The notes under the pieces are model-generated. The model searched no databases and had not been told where the DNA came from. It saw only the letters and a list, made by a program, of their open reading frames with translations. A stretch of DNA of 34,134 bases from DASZQY01 sp048498575. Its GTDB lineage: Bacteria; Pseudomonadota; Alphaproteobacteria; Rhizobiales; Kaistiaceae. Location: contig JBEHXS010000007.1 of assembly GCA_048498575.1 (NCBI GenBank), positions 1 through 34,134 on the forward strand. Direction: 5' to 3'. Position numbers and translations under genes: made by a program. Positions 1 through 7,233 of this stretch are shown piece by piece; position 1 is the stretch's first letter, and each line of letters starts with the position of its first letter.

Positions 1-30
1 CCATAATGCGCACCACAACTGTTGTACGTT

Positions 31-975
31 TCAGCGCCCCAACGAGTCCCGGTACATGAGGCGCTTGCCAGTTGCGCCCTTCATGGCGGCGGCGGCGCGG
101 TCGCGATCCTCAACACCCAACGCGACCCGGTTATTGTAGCGGAAATCGAACTCGGCAAGATACCGCTTCAAGTGCTGCGGGCTGACGTGATGGTAAACAC
201 CGATCACGCCGCGCTTCATGATGGAGAAATAGCCCTCAATCGTGTTCGTGTGCACCGGCCCGCGCACGTATTCCTTGATGCTGTGATTGACGGACTGGTG
301 CCCGGCAAAGTCGCGACCGACACGCGCGCCACCGTCATCCGTGTACACGGTGGACGCCTCGTGGATTTGCTCGTGAAGGATCGGACGCAGAGAGTCGCCG
401 GTCACGCTCGGAATATGGTGGGAGCGTACCGTGCCGCCGCGTTCGACCAGAGACAGCACCGCTTCCTTGCCCTTCCCGCCGATGTTGCCGACCGTGCGCT
501 TGTTGGCGTGCTTGTTCTTCTCCTTGCCGCCAACCCACGTCTCATCGAATTCGACGGTGCGGCCTTCGCCGCCGAGCGGGCCAAGGTGCGTCTGACGCAT
601 CGCTTCGCGAAGCCGATGGGACATGAACCAAGCGGTCTTGAGCGTCACGCCCAGCGTACGATGAAGCTGGTTGCTACTGACGCCCTTCTTGCTGGCGCAC
701 ATGAGGTAGGCTGCCTGAAACCAGAGGTGCAGCCCAACCTTGCTGTCCTCGAAAATCGTGCCCTTGCGCACGGTGAATTGCTTGCGGCAATCGTAGCATT
801 TCCAGAGTCCAAGCCGGACGCGACCCTTCTTGTCCTTCACACCTTCCAGCCGGTTGTTGTGGTCGGCACCGCCGCAGTGCGGACAGGTCGGGCCTTCTGG
901 CCACAGCAACCCTTCCAGCGCCGCGAATGCCGCCGCTTCGTCGTGGAAATATGTCTCGCTGAGAACGCTTGCCAT
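31..975 (-). CDS. IS1595-family (ISXO2-like) transposase
   Basis: DDE-type transposase of 314 residues that would cut and paste its own IS. The N-terminus has a zinc ribbon with two CxxC pairs (Cys31/Cys34 and Cys60/Cys63), the arrangement seen in IS1595 transposases. An ISXO2-like catalytic domain follows: a first acidic motif FDETWVGGKEK at about residue 143, a second Asp motif YTDDGG, and a C-terminal NTIEGYFSIMKRG motif with the third acidic residue. The length is normal for the family and the frame is intact, so the protein may be active. The ATG at 973-975 is preceded on the minus strand by GGGAGAG, a good ribosome site. No passenger gene is visible on the part of the element inside the window. 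Confidence 0.93.
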   Translation of the reverse strand: MASVLSETYFHDEAAAFAALEGLLWPEGPTCPHCGGADHNNRLEGVKDKKGRVRLGLWKCYDCRKQFTVRKGTIFEDSKVGLHLWFQAAYLMCASKKGVSSNQLHRTLGVTLKTAWFMSHRLREAMRQTHLGPLGGEGRTVEFDETWVGGKEKNKHANKRTVGNIGGKGKEAVLSLVERGGTVRSHHIPSVTGDSLRPILHEQIHEASTVYTDDGGARVGRDFAGHQSVNHSIKEYVRGPVHTNTIEGYFSIMKRGVIGVYHHVSPQHLKRYLAEFDFRYNNRVALGVEDRDRAAAAMKGATGKRLMYRDSLGR

Positions 976-997
976 GCCCGTCTCTCCCTATGACCTC

Positions 998-1026
998 AAC
1001 CTAGGGATAGCGGCTGGGTTTGTCAA
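998..1026 (-). promoter_or_regulatory. Candidate promoter of the transposase
   Basis: On the minus strand a perfect -35 hexamer TTGACA (1026-1021) is followed after 17 bases by TAGGTT (1003-998), a 3/6 match to the -10 consensus. It ends about 20 bases before the transposase start codon and lies at the presumed IS terminus. The -10 match is weak, so this is a candidate only. Confidence 0.35.
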
Positions 1027-1034
1027 GTATAATA

Positions 1035-1174
1035 CTCCCCTTGAGGGGGGTAGGGGGTGCCCCAGAGAAAGGACTGCGGCTGCATGCCGAGCTCGTCTCG
1101 GTGCGTGGGCGTGGAGGCGTAACCCCCTCCCGAAATCGCCGACGCGATTTCGACCTCTCCTCAAGGGGGAGGTT
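1035..1174. repeat. C/G-rich palindromic intergenic element
   Basis: A block starting CTCCCCTTGAGGGGGG (1035-1050) is matched in inverted orientation by a C/G-rich block at 1153-1174. Between them lies a perfect 9-bp hairpin, CGAAATCGC / GCGATTTCG (1131-1139 and 1144-1152, CGAC loop). The architecture resembles the mosaic palindromic elements common between genes in Hyphomicrobiales. It directly abuts the right end of the IS1595 element, so the IS may have landed in or beside it. No ORF here looks coding. Confidence 0.5.
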
Positions 1175-1209
1175 GAACGCGGCCGCGGGGACAAGCCTCA
1201 ACTTATCCC

Positions 1210-1700
1210 CGTATTCGCACCCCATGCGAAACTGCTCCCGTCACGGTTCGGTACCGAGGGCGCCCTCCGGAGGGTGAACCTGAGAGCGGAGCCGTGATGC
1301 GGTGCCTGCTGCCGGTGGAGCTAACCCGCCACCGGTATCGGGAGGCGCCCCAATCCCCGTCGGCCGGCATTACGACCGGTCGCCTATCAAGCCCGAAAGG
1401 GCCAGGCTTCCGGCGCATGGGCCGAGGCCGCCGCCGGCAAGGCACGTCGGTCACGGTTATACGTGACCGGGGAGTGGCCGAAGTCCGCGGCGGCGGGAAG
1501 CCAGGACGGCGCCAAGACAATGGCGACCGCCTGCCCATGCCCCGAGTGCGGAGGGGAGAGCCAAAAGACACCGCGGCGGGTGCTCGGCGAGCGCCCTCAT
1601 TCTGCGGACTGCCCGCACGGCACTTGCCGGGCACCCGCCTCCCTCGGCCTTCGCGCCGAGACCTGGACAGGACTCCCATGCCTCGGGGCGATCATCGCTC
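1210..1700. other. Gene-free stretch with clustered perfect hairpins; possible structured RNA
   Basis: No reading frame here looks like a protein: all are Arg/Pro/Gly-rich and no family is recognised. The plus strand holds a run of perfect or near-perfect stems: CCCT-CCGG-AGGG at 1263-1274, CCGGTGG/CCACCGG at 1312-1318 and 1329-1335, CGGCCGG/CCGGTCG at 1361-1367 and 1376-1382 (one G-U), GCCC-gaaa-GGGC at 1391-1402, GGTCACG/CGTGACC at 1449-1455 and 1462-1468, and a longer-range 9-bp stem GGCGGGTGC/GCACCCGCC at 1575-1583 and 1631-1639. In such GC-rich DNA some hairpins arise by chance, but the density is high. It could be an RNA, a decayed mobile element or a repeated intergenic sequence. It matches no RNA family I know. 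Confidence 0.3.
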
Positions 1701-1750
1701 GCGAGAACGGGAAGGCGTGTCCAATTTCCCTTCCCGCCATCATCCCTTCT

Positions 1751-1834
1751 CGTCATCCCGGCGGAGGCCGGGATCCAGTTTGTGTCGCGGGCGTTGCCCT
1801 ACGAATCTGGACCCCGGCCTTCGCCGGGGTAGCG
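1751..1834. repeat. REP-like inverted repeat pair
   Basis: The 28-base arm at 1751-1778 (beginning CGTCATCCCGG and ending GGGATCCAG) is matched in inverted orientation by 1807-1834 (beginning CTGGACCCCGG) with only a few mismatches, separated by 28 bases. Each arm also contains its own small hairpin (CCGGCggaGGCCGG type). This is the REP/RPE-style palindrome scattered between genes in many alphaproteobacteria. It sits upstream of the dcp promoter. Confidence 0.7.
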
Positions 1835-1873
1835 GAATGCAGGGGCTGCCGCGCAAGATCGAGCTGGATCGGC

Positions 1874-1902
1874 TCGAAACGACGGCGAGCACTCCCTATA
1901 CT
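1874..1902 (+). promoter_or_regulatory. Candidate sigma-70 promoter of dcp
   Basis: TCGAAA (1874-1879, 4/6 to TTGACA) and TATACT (1897-1902, 5/6 to TATAAT) are 17 bases apart. Transcription would begin near 1909, giving a leader of about 24 bases before the GTG start at 1933 with the AGGA ribosome site in between. Confidence 0.45.
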
Positions 1903-1932
1903 AGAGAGCAATCCACCCTGAGGATCGTGTCC

Positions 1933-3966
1933 GTGAACCCCTTGCTTTCCCCATGGCCGAGCCAGCTCGGTCTGCCGCCGTTCGCCGACATCAAGCCCGA
2001 GCACTTCCGCCCGGCCTTCGATGCGGAAATGACGGCCCAGCTTGCCGCCGTCGACAGCATTGCGCGCGACGCCGCGCCGGCGACTTTCGACAACACCATC
2101 GTGCCGCTGGAACTGTCGGGTCTCGGCCTCGACCGCGTCGCGGCGGTGTTCTTCCACCTGTCGTCCGCCGACACCAACGAGGCGCTGCAGGCGGTAGAGC
2201 GCGAGATCGCGCCGCTGCTCGCGCGCCACGGCAACACCATCACCCAGAACGAGCCCCTGTTCCGCCGCATCGAATCCGTTTGGCAGGCGCGCGACGGCCT
2301 CGACGCCGAGCGCAAGCGCGTGGTCGAGCGCACCTACACCAGCTTCGTCCGTTCCGGTGCGGCGCTCGACGCTGCCGGCAAGAAGCGCCTGTCGGAAATC
2401 ACTGAGCGCCTTGCCGGGATCGGCACGCTGTTCGGGCAGAACGTGCTCGCCGACGAATCCGGCTTCAAGCTCGTCCTCGACGGGCCGGCCGATCTCGCTG
2501 GCCTGCCGGAAGCGGTGGTTGCCGCCGCCGCCGAAGCCGCCGAGGAGCGCGGCCTCAAGGGCAAGCACGTCATCACGCTGTCGCGCTCCTCGATCGAGCC
2601 GTTCCTGACCTTCTCCACCCGTCGCGACCTCCGCGAGAAGGCGTTCGAGGCGTGGGTCCGCCGCGGCGAGTTCGGCGGGGCCAGCGATAACCGGCCGCTC
2701 ATCTCCGAGATGATCGCGCTCCGCACCGAGCGGGCGAAACTGATGGGCTTCCCGACCTACGCCCACTTCCGTCTCGACGACACCATGGCAAAGACGCCGG
2801 AAGCGGTGAGCGACCTTCTCCACTCGGTATGGGCGCCGGCGCGTCAGCGCGCCGCCGACGAGGAAGCGAAGCTGCAGGAAGAAGTCGCGGCCGAGGGCGG
2901 CAACTTCCGCATCGCGCCGTGGGACTGGCGGCACTACGCCGAGCGCGTGCGCAAGCGCGCCTACGACTTCGACGAGGCCGAGCTGAAGCCGTACCTCCAG
3001 CTCGACAACATCATCGCCGCCGCCTTCAGCGTTGCCGGCCGCCTGTTCGGCCTTACCTTCGCGGAGGTGAAGGGCGAAAGCCTCTATAATCCGGACGTCC
3101 GCGTCTGGAAGGTCGCCCGCGCCGGCCGCAACGTCGGCACTTTCCTCGGCGATTATTTTGCCCGCGCCTCCAAGCGCAGCGGCGCGTGGATGTCGGCGCT
3201 CCGCGACCAGCAGAAGCTCACCGGCGACGTGCGCCCGGTCGTCGTCAACGTCATGAACTTCGCCAAGGCGCCGAAGGGCAGGCCGACGCTGCTCTCCTTC
3301 GATGACGCGCGCACGCTGTTCCACGAATTCGGCCACGCGCTCCACGGCCTGCTTTCCGACGTCACCTATCCGTCGATCGCCGGCACCAACGTGGCGCGCG
3401 ACTTCGTCGAGCTGCCGTCGCAGCTTTACGAGCACTGGCTGGAGCAGCCGGAGGTGCTATCGGCGTTCGCGGTCCATGCCGAGAGCGGCCAGCCGATGCC
3501 GAAGGCGCTGCTCGACAAGGTGCTCGCTGCCCGTCGCTTCAATCAGGGTTTCTCGACCGTCGAGTACACCGCCTCGGCGATCGTCGACCTCGACCTCCAC
3601 CTCCTGCCGGAAGCCGAAAGCGTCGACGTCATCGAATTCGAAAAGGCGGCGCTGGCCAGGATCGGGATGCCTGCGGCGATGGCCATGCGCCACCGCACGC
3701 CACACTTCGCCCACATCTTCTCCGGCGACGGTTACGCCTCCGGCTACTACAGCTACCTGTGGTCGGAGGTGCTCGACGCCGACGCCTTCGAGGCGTTCGA
3801 GGAGACCGGCAACATCTTCGATCCCGAGACCGGCAAGCGGCTGCACGATTTCGTCTACTCGGCCGGCTATCTGCGCGATCCGGCGGAGGCCTACACTGGC
3901 TTCCGCGGCCGCCTGCCGAACTCGGATGCGCTCCTCAGGAAACGCGGGCTCGCGCCCACCTCATAA
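1933..3966 (+). CDS. dcp: M3-family zinc metallopeptidase, peptidyl-dipeptidase Dcp type
   Basis: Predicted cytoplasmic zinc peptidase of 677 residues that removes dipeptides from peptide C-termini. The zinc-binding HEFGH motif is at residues 464-468, followed by LHGLLSDV and then a conserved ARDFVELPSQLYEHW block. That block is closer to E. coli Dcp than to oligopeptidase A, and length and motif position also fit Dcp. An open frame runs back to 1294, but homology to the family begins at about VNPLLSPW. GTG at 1933 is chosen because AGGA at 1921-1924 lies 8 bases upstream; GTG 1927 would be too close to it. No signal peptide is seen. An SDR gene follows 21 bases downstream and may be co-transcribed. 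Confidence 0.92.
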   Translation: MNPLLSPWPSQLGLPPFADIKPEHFRPAFDAEMTAQLAAVDSIARDAAPATFDNTIVPLELSGLGLDRVAAVFFHLSSADTNEALQAVEREIAPLLARHGNTITQNEPLFRRIESVWQARDGLDAERKRVVERTYTSFVRSGAALDAAGKKRLSEITERLAGIGTLFGQNVLADESGFKLVLDGPADLAGLPEAVVAAAAEAAEERGLKGKHVITLSRSSIEPFLTFSTRRDLREKAFEAWVRRGEFGGASDNRPLISEMIALRTERAKLMGFPTYAHFRLDDTMAKTPEAVSDLLHSVWAPARQRAADEEAKLQEEVAAEGGNFRIAPWDWRHYAERVRKRAYDFDEAELKPYLQLDNIIAAAFSVAGRLFGLTFAEVKGESLYNPDVRVWKVARAGRNVGTFLGDYFARASKRSGAWMSALRDQQKLTGDVRPVVVNVMNFAKAPKGRPTLLSFDDARTLFHEFGHALHGLLSDVTYPSIAGTNVARDFVELPSQLYEHWLEQPEVLSAFAVHAESGQPMPKALLDKVLAARRFNQGFSTVEYTASAIVDLDLHLLPEAESVDVIEFEKAALARIGMPAAMAMRHRTPHFAHIFSGDGYASGYYSYLWSEVLDADAFEAFEETGNIFDPETGKRLHDFVYSAGYLRDPAEAYTGFRGRLPNSDALLRKRGLAPTS

Positions 3967-3987
3967 GACAGAGACTCGGGGGAAACG

Positions 3988-4974
3988 ATGACGCTCAGCG
4001 TTCTCTACATCGGTGGCACCGGACAGATCTCGCTGCCCTGCGTGCAGGAATCGGTCGCCGCCGGCCACAAGGTCACGGTGCTCAACCGCGGCAAGACGTC
4101 GGTCGAGCTGCCGAAGGGGGTCGAGACGCTCACCGGCGACATGCACGGCGAGACGTACGGCGCGCTCGGCAATCGCACCTTCGACGTGGTGTGCCAGTTC
4201 CGCCTTTATCAGCCGGCGGAAATGAAGAAGGACATCGCCACCTTCTCCGGCAAGGTCGGCCAGTACGTCTTCATCTCGTCGGCCTCGGCCTACCAGAAGC
4301 CGGCGCGCCACTACATCATCACCGAGCGGACGCCGCTCGAAAATCCCTACTGGGAATACAGCCGCAACAAGATCGCCTGCGAGAAGGCGCTGCGCGAGCA
4401 GATGCGGCTGAAATGGACGATCGTGCGGCCGAGCCACACCGTGCGCACCGGCATGCCGGTCCAGATGGGCGACGCCGACGCGGCCATCCGGCGGATGATC
4501 GCCGGCCGTCCGGTCATCGTCACCGGCGACGGCACGTCGCTGTGGACGCTGACGCGCTCGCGCGATCTCGCAGTCCCCTTCGTTCGCCTGCTCGGCAACG
4601 CCAAAGCGCTCGACGACGACTTCCAGATCACGGCGGATCGCGCCCACACCTGGGACCAGATTCACGATGCCATCGGCCGCGCCTTCGGCGTCAAGGCCAT
4701 CCACGCCCACGTCCCGACCGATACCCTGGTGCGCTACAACCCGGCATGGGAAGGGCCGCTCACCGGCGACAAGTCGTGGTCGGCGGTGTTCGACAACAGC
4801 AAGGTGAAGAGCGTCGCCGGCGCGTTCACCTGCGCCGAGGATCTCGACACCATCCTCGAGGAGTCGGTGAAGCACGCCAGGGCGCGGCTCAACACCCCGG
4901 CGCCGCCGGAAAGCGCCGAGGAGGTTCTCATGGATCGCATCATTGCCGAGCAGGCGGCGCTCGGCGCGGACTAG
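3988..4974 (+). CDS. NAD-dependent epimerase/dehydratase (extended SDR)
   Basis: Rossmann-fold protein of 328 residues in the NAD(P)-dependent epimerase/dehydratase family. The dinucleotide-binding glycine motif IGGTGQI is at residues 8-14, a Ser-rich strand FISSASAY at 95-102, and the catalytic Tyr-x3-Lys pair is Tyr124/Lys128 (YSRNK). The active-site set therefore looks complete. The substrate cannot be told from sequence; likely candidates are nucleotide sugars or a related small molecule. The ATG has a GGGGGA ribosome site. The gene follows dcp by 21 bases on the same strand and converges with a small secreted-protein gene only 6 bases away. Confidence 0.85.
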   Translation: MTLSVLYIGGTGQISLPCVQESVAAGHKVTVLNRGKTSVELPKGVETLTGDMHGETYGALGNRTFDVVCQFRLYQPAEMKKDIATFSGKVGQYVFISSASAYQKPARHYIITERTPLENPYWEYSRNKIACEKALREQMRLKWTIVRPSHTVRTGMPVQMGDADAAIRRMIAGRPVIVTGDGTSLWTLTRSRDLAVPFVRLLGNAKALDDDFQITADRAHTWDQIHDAIGRAFGVKAIHAHVPTDTLVRYNPAWEGPLTGDKSWSAVFDNSKVKSVAGAFTCAEDLDTILEESVKHARARLNTPAPPESAEEVLMDRIIAEQAALGAD

Positions 4975-4980
4975 GGCGCG

Positions 4981-5346
4981 CTATTCGTTCAGCTCGAAGT
5001 CGCACTCGTCGTGGTTCAGTTCGTGGGTCTTTTCGTCCCGCCACGTCTCGGTGCCTGCGATGTGGGTGCCGTCGGTGAACTGCCCGTCGATGCCGCCTTC
5101 CCAGGTGTCGTAATCGATGTGCAGCCGGTTGCCGCGGACGCTCCACTGGCCGGTATCGTCGGCTTCGCTGACGAAATCAAACACCTGGGCCGAGCCGTCC
5201 GAATCGAAGTCGATCTCGTCGATGCCGCACTCGTTGTTGGTCGAATCCCATTCGGTGCCGCCGAGGTCGGCGGACGCCGCCCGTGCTTCCGTCCCCATTA
5301 CCAGCATTGCACCGATTGCCACGGCAACCAGCCAGTTCTTCCGCAT
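4981..5346 (-). CDS. Small secreted acidic protein, unknown function
   Basis: Protein of 121 residues that I do not recognise. Residues 1-23 form a classical signal peptide ending ARA-A, so it is probably periplasmic or secreted. The mature part is very acidic and shows alternating short strands with repeated Gly/Trp turns (GGTEWDS, GQWSVRGN, AGTETW), suggesting a small lipocalin-like beta-barrel. Two cysteines, Cys40 and Cys115, could form one disulfide linking the two ends of the mature chain. The ATG at 5344-5346 has a strong GGAGGG ribosome site 5 bases upstream. The gene is divergent from the barrel gene at 5498 across 151 bases. Confidence 0.75.
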   Translation of the reverse strand: MRKNWLVAVAIGAMLVMGTEARAASADLGGTEWDSTNNECGIDEIDFDSDGSAQVFDFVSEADDTGQWSVRGNRLHIDYDTWEGGIDGQFTDGTHIAGTETWRDEKTHELNHDECDFELNE

Positions 5347-5497
5347 TGTCGCCCTCCGGAAATGAACTTTCGAGCGCCACCTATATCCGGTTTTTCGCGG
5401 ATGATTAACGGTAACCAGATGTCAACGCCTGGTTGTCTATCCTCCTCAACAGGACTTTCGCGGCGCGGCGCCGCGGAGCTTTTCGAGGACAGGACAG

Positions 5498-6214
5498 ATG
5501 AAATTGCGCGGGATTGCCATGGCGGCGGCGCTGGTCGCGCTCGGCGTCACATCACAGGCGGCTTCGGCCGGTCCGGCCGCCTACAACTGGTCGGGCATCT
5601 ACATCGGCGGGCAGCTCGGCTACGGCTGGAGCTCGACCGCGGGCGGCCCGACGAATCTCTACGACGATCCGGGCAGCGATCCTGACGTGACGCTCGATCC
5701 GTTCAGCTATTCGGGCTCGGGCCTGATCGGCGGCGGCGAGGTTGGCTACAACTGGCAGAGCGGCCCGGCCGTGCTCGGCATCGTCGGCGACTTCTCCGGC
5801 ACCAACATCCACGGCAGCTACACCGACCCGGATAACCTGTTCACCGCCGAATCGACCATCAGCTGGCTGACCACGGCGCGCGTCAATATCGGCATGCCGC
5901 TCGGCTCCATGCTGCTCTACGGCACGGGCGGTGTCGCGGTCGGCGCCATCAACTCGAGCCTCCACGACTTCTATGACGACGACGTCGTCATCACCAACAA
6001 TGCCTACAACACGAAGGTCGGCTGGACGGTCGGCGCCGGCATCGCCGCGCCGCTCGGCAAGAACTGGTTCGTGAAGACGGAATACCTCTACGTCGACCTC
6101 GGCACGCAGGACTTCACCTTCTCGGAGCCGGATCCGCCGGGCTGGGCGCTGATCACCAGCAGCAACCACACCACGGCCAATATTCTCAGGGCTTCGCTCG
6201 ACTACAGGTTCTAG
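5498..6214 (+). CDS. Outer-membrane beta-barrel protein, Omp25/31-like
   Basis: Protein of 238 residues with a signal peptide (residues 1-24, ending ASA) and then YNWSGIYIGGQLGYGW, the typical first strand of the small Omp25/Omp31/RopB barrels of Hyphomicrobiales. Alternating aromatic strands continue throughout, including VGYNWQ, LLYGTGGVAVG, VGWTVGAGI and FVKTEYLYVDLG. The chain ends ASLDYRF with a C-terminal Phe, the signal used by the BAM insertion machinery. It is probably an abundant structural outer-membrane protein. The start has a GAGGACAGGA ribosome site. A 12-bp hairpin just downstream probably ends its transcript. Confidence 0.9.
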   Translation: MKLRGIAMAAALVALGVTSQAASAGPAAYNWSGIYIGGQLGYGWSSTAGGPTNLYDDPGSDPDVTLDPFSYSGSGLIGGGEVGYNWQSGPAVLGIVGDFSGTNIHGSYTDPDNLFTAESTISWLTTARVNIGMPLGSMLLYGTGGVAVGAINSSLHDFYDDDVVITNNAYNTKVGWTVGAGIAAPLGKNWFVKTEYLYVDLGTQDFTFSEPDPPGWALITSSNHTTANILRASLDYRF

Positions 6215-6233
6215 CGTTAGCGGACGGGGAACT

Positions 6234-6268
6234 CACGAGGCGCGCTCCGGCGACGGGCGCGCCTCGTG
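6234..6268. terminator. Strong hairpin between convergent genes, probable bidirectional terminator
   Basis: CACGAGGCGCGC (6234-6245) and GCGCGCCTCGTG (6257-6268) form a perfect 12-bp stem with an 11-base loop. It lies 20 bases after the barrel gene stop and 37 bases past the end of the convergent small gene. There is no clear U-tract on either side, so termination efficiency is uncertain. Confidence 0.6.
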
Positions 6269-6304
6269 GCGTTTCAGGCCAGCAGTGAACGACGGGCCAC
6301 TGCG

Positions 6305-6592
6305 TCAGGTATGCCGGCAGGGGTAGGCGGTAACCGAGTAGAGAGTCTGAAAGAGGAAGCTCTGGCTGGTGTAGTGCTTGCTCTTGGCGAGCGCGAAACT
6401 CGACCATGCGGAGCCGTATCGCGCCTTGACCTGCTTCGTCCAGGCGCTCGCCTCGCCACCCGAGGTCCAGGAGTTTCCGAGCGAAGTCTGAGACTTGCAC
6501 TGCGTGCCGGCGTACGCCGGCGCGGCGCAGAGCAACACTGCGATGCCGCCCATCGCGGCAGCTGAAATGAAGAGTGTTTTGGCGCGATTCAT
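6305..6592 (-). CDS. Small secreted protein with two cysteines, unknown function
   Basis: Protein of 95 residues that I do not recognise. Residues 1-28 form a signal peptide with a hydrophobic core and an AYA cleavage site. The mature domain of about 67 residues is rich in Ser, Thr, Lys and aromatics, and has Cys32 near its start and Cys92 near its end, so a single disulfide could close it. The frame is open for 22 more codons upstream, but the ATG at 6590-6592 is preceded by GGGAGG 9 bases away and gives the signal peptide at the N-terminus, so it is preferred. Confidence 0.65.
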   Translation of the reverse strand: MNRAKTLFISAAAMGGIAVLLCAAPAYAGTQCKSQTSLGNSWTSGGEASAWTKQVKARYGSAWSSFALAKSKHYTSQSFLFQTLYSVTAYPCRHT

Positions 6593-6655
6593 GCCGGAAT
6601 CCTCCCGATCGCCCAGCGCCCCGGCGACAGACAATAGGATGACTTCGGTGGAGGT

Positions 6656-6693
6656 CAAGGAAGCGGCGGCTACCCGTCGTGCCGCTTCCCTTG
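6656..6693 (-). terminator. Hairpin after the decarboxylase-acetyltransferase unit
   Basis: GGAAGCGGC (6659-6667) and GCCGCTTCC (6681-6689) form a perfect 9-bp stem, extended by CAA/TTG across a one-base bulge. It begins 13 bases past the stop codon of the GNAT gene. No U-tract is present, so it may act as a weak or Rho-assisted terminator or simply as an mRNA 3' stabiliser. Confidence 0.45.
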
Positions 6694-6706
6694 AGGCGGT
6701 GCCTGA

Positions 6707-7228
6707 CTACGCCGCCATTCGGCTGGCCAGGGCATGAGGCGTCCCGGTCGCCACGACGCTGCCCTCGGCGCCAGCCAGCGCCAGCGGCCGGAGGTCGAGG
6801 CCGAGGAAGCGGCGGCGTTCGACCGGCGCGGGCATCATGAGCCCCGTCGTATTGTCGGCGGTAAAGCCGAAGCGGGCGTAGTACTCGGGATCGCCGACGA
6901 GAATGATCCCGCCGTGATCGAGTTCCGTGGCGCGCGCCATCGCCATGTGCATCAGGCCGGAGCCGACGCCTTCGCCCTGCGCCTCCGGATCGACCGCCAG
7001 CGGCCCGAGGAGAAGGGCAGGGCGCCCGCCAGCCTCGACGTTCCACAGGCGCACGGATCCGACCAGCCGCCCGTGCTCGCGGGCGACCAGCGCGAGGCCA
7101 GCCGCGGGCAGGCGTCCGCGCCGGAGCCGCTCGGACGGCTTCAGCACGCGCGCCTTGCCCATCGCACGGTCGAGCAGGGCTTCGCGGGCGGCCACCTCAG
7201 CCGCCGTCTCGTCAGCGAAAACGATCAT
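6707..7228 (-). CDS. GNAT-family N-acetyltransferase
   Basis: Acetyl-CoA-dependent N-acetyltransferase of 173 residues. The acetyl-CoA loop is visible as PEAQGEGVGSGLM, preceded by the LLGPLAVDP strand, and followed by GDPEYYARFGF, the pattern of YhbS-like GNAT proteins. The acceptor is unknown. The ATG (7226-7228) lies 5 bases after the stop of the ornithine decarboxylase gene, so the two are almost certainly one transcript. That makes a polyamine or a related amine a reasonable but unproven acceptor. Confidence 0.85.
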   Translation of the reverse strand: MIVFADETAAEVAAREALLDRAMGKARVLKPSERLRRGRLPAAGLALVAREHGRLVGSVRLWNVEAGGRPALLLGPLAVDPEAQGEGVGSGLMHMAMARATELDHGGIILVGDPEYYARFGFTADNTTGLMMPAPVERRRFLGLDLRPLALAGAEGSVVATGTPHALASRMAA

Positions 7229-7233
7229 TGGCG

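Larger units (their letters stand above)
1..1030 (-). mobile_element. IS1595-family insertion sequence, left end outside window
   Basis: The element is defined by its single transposase gene on the minus strand. The right boundary is inferred to lie near 1020-1034, where gene-free AT-richer sequence (TTGTCAAGTATAATA) gives way to a C/G-rich palindromic repeat. I could not find a matching inverted repeat in bases 1-30, so the left terminus and the target-site duplication are probably before the window. The boundary is therefore approximate. Confidence 0.55.

Noticed and set aside
22..993. Long open frame opposite the transposase
   Set aside because: It is the shadow of the intact IS1595 transposase on the other strand; the minus-strand protein has clear family motifs.
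1210..1700. RNase P RNA, tmRNA or group II intron fragment
   Set aside because: The GAGGAAAGTCC core of RNase P, the tmRNA ends, and a full group II domain V are all absent; GAGCGGAGCCGTG near 1285 is only a superficial match to domain V.
1294..1932. N-terminal extension of the M3 peptidase by about 213 residues
   Set aside because: The sequence is low-complexity Arg/Pro/Gly-rich, crosses a REP-like repeat and a candidate promoter, and conserved peptidase sequence begins only at about 1933, where a ribosome site is present.
1753..3435. 560-codon open frame antisense to dcp
   Set aside because: Antisense frames of this length are expected in GC-rich genes; the peptide is Arg/Glu/Ala/Gly-rich with no domain.
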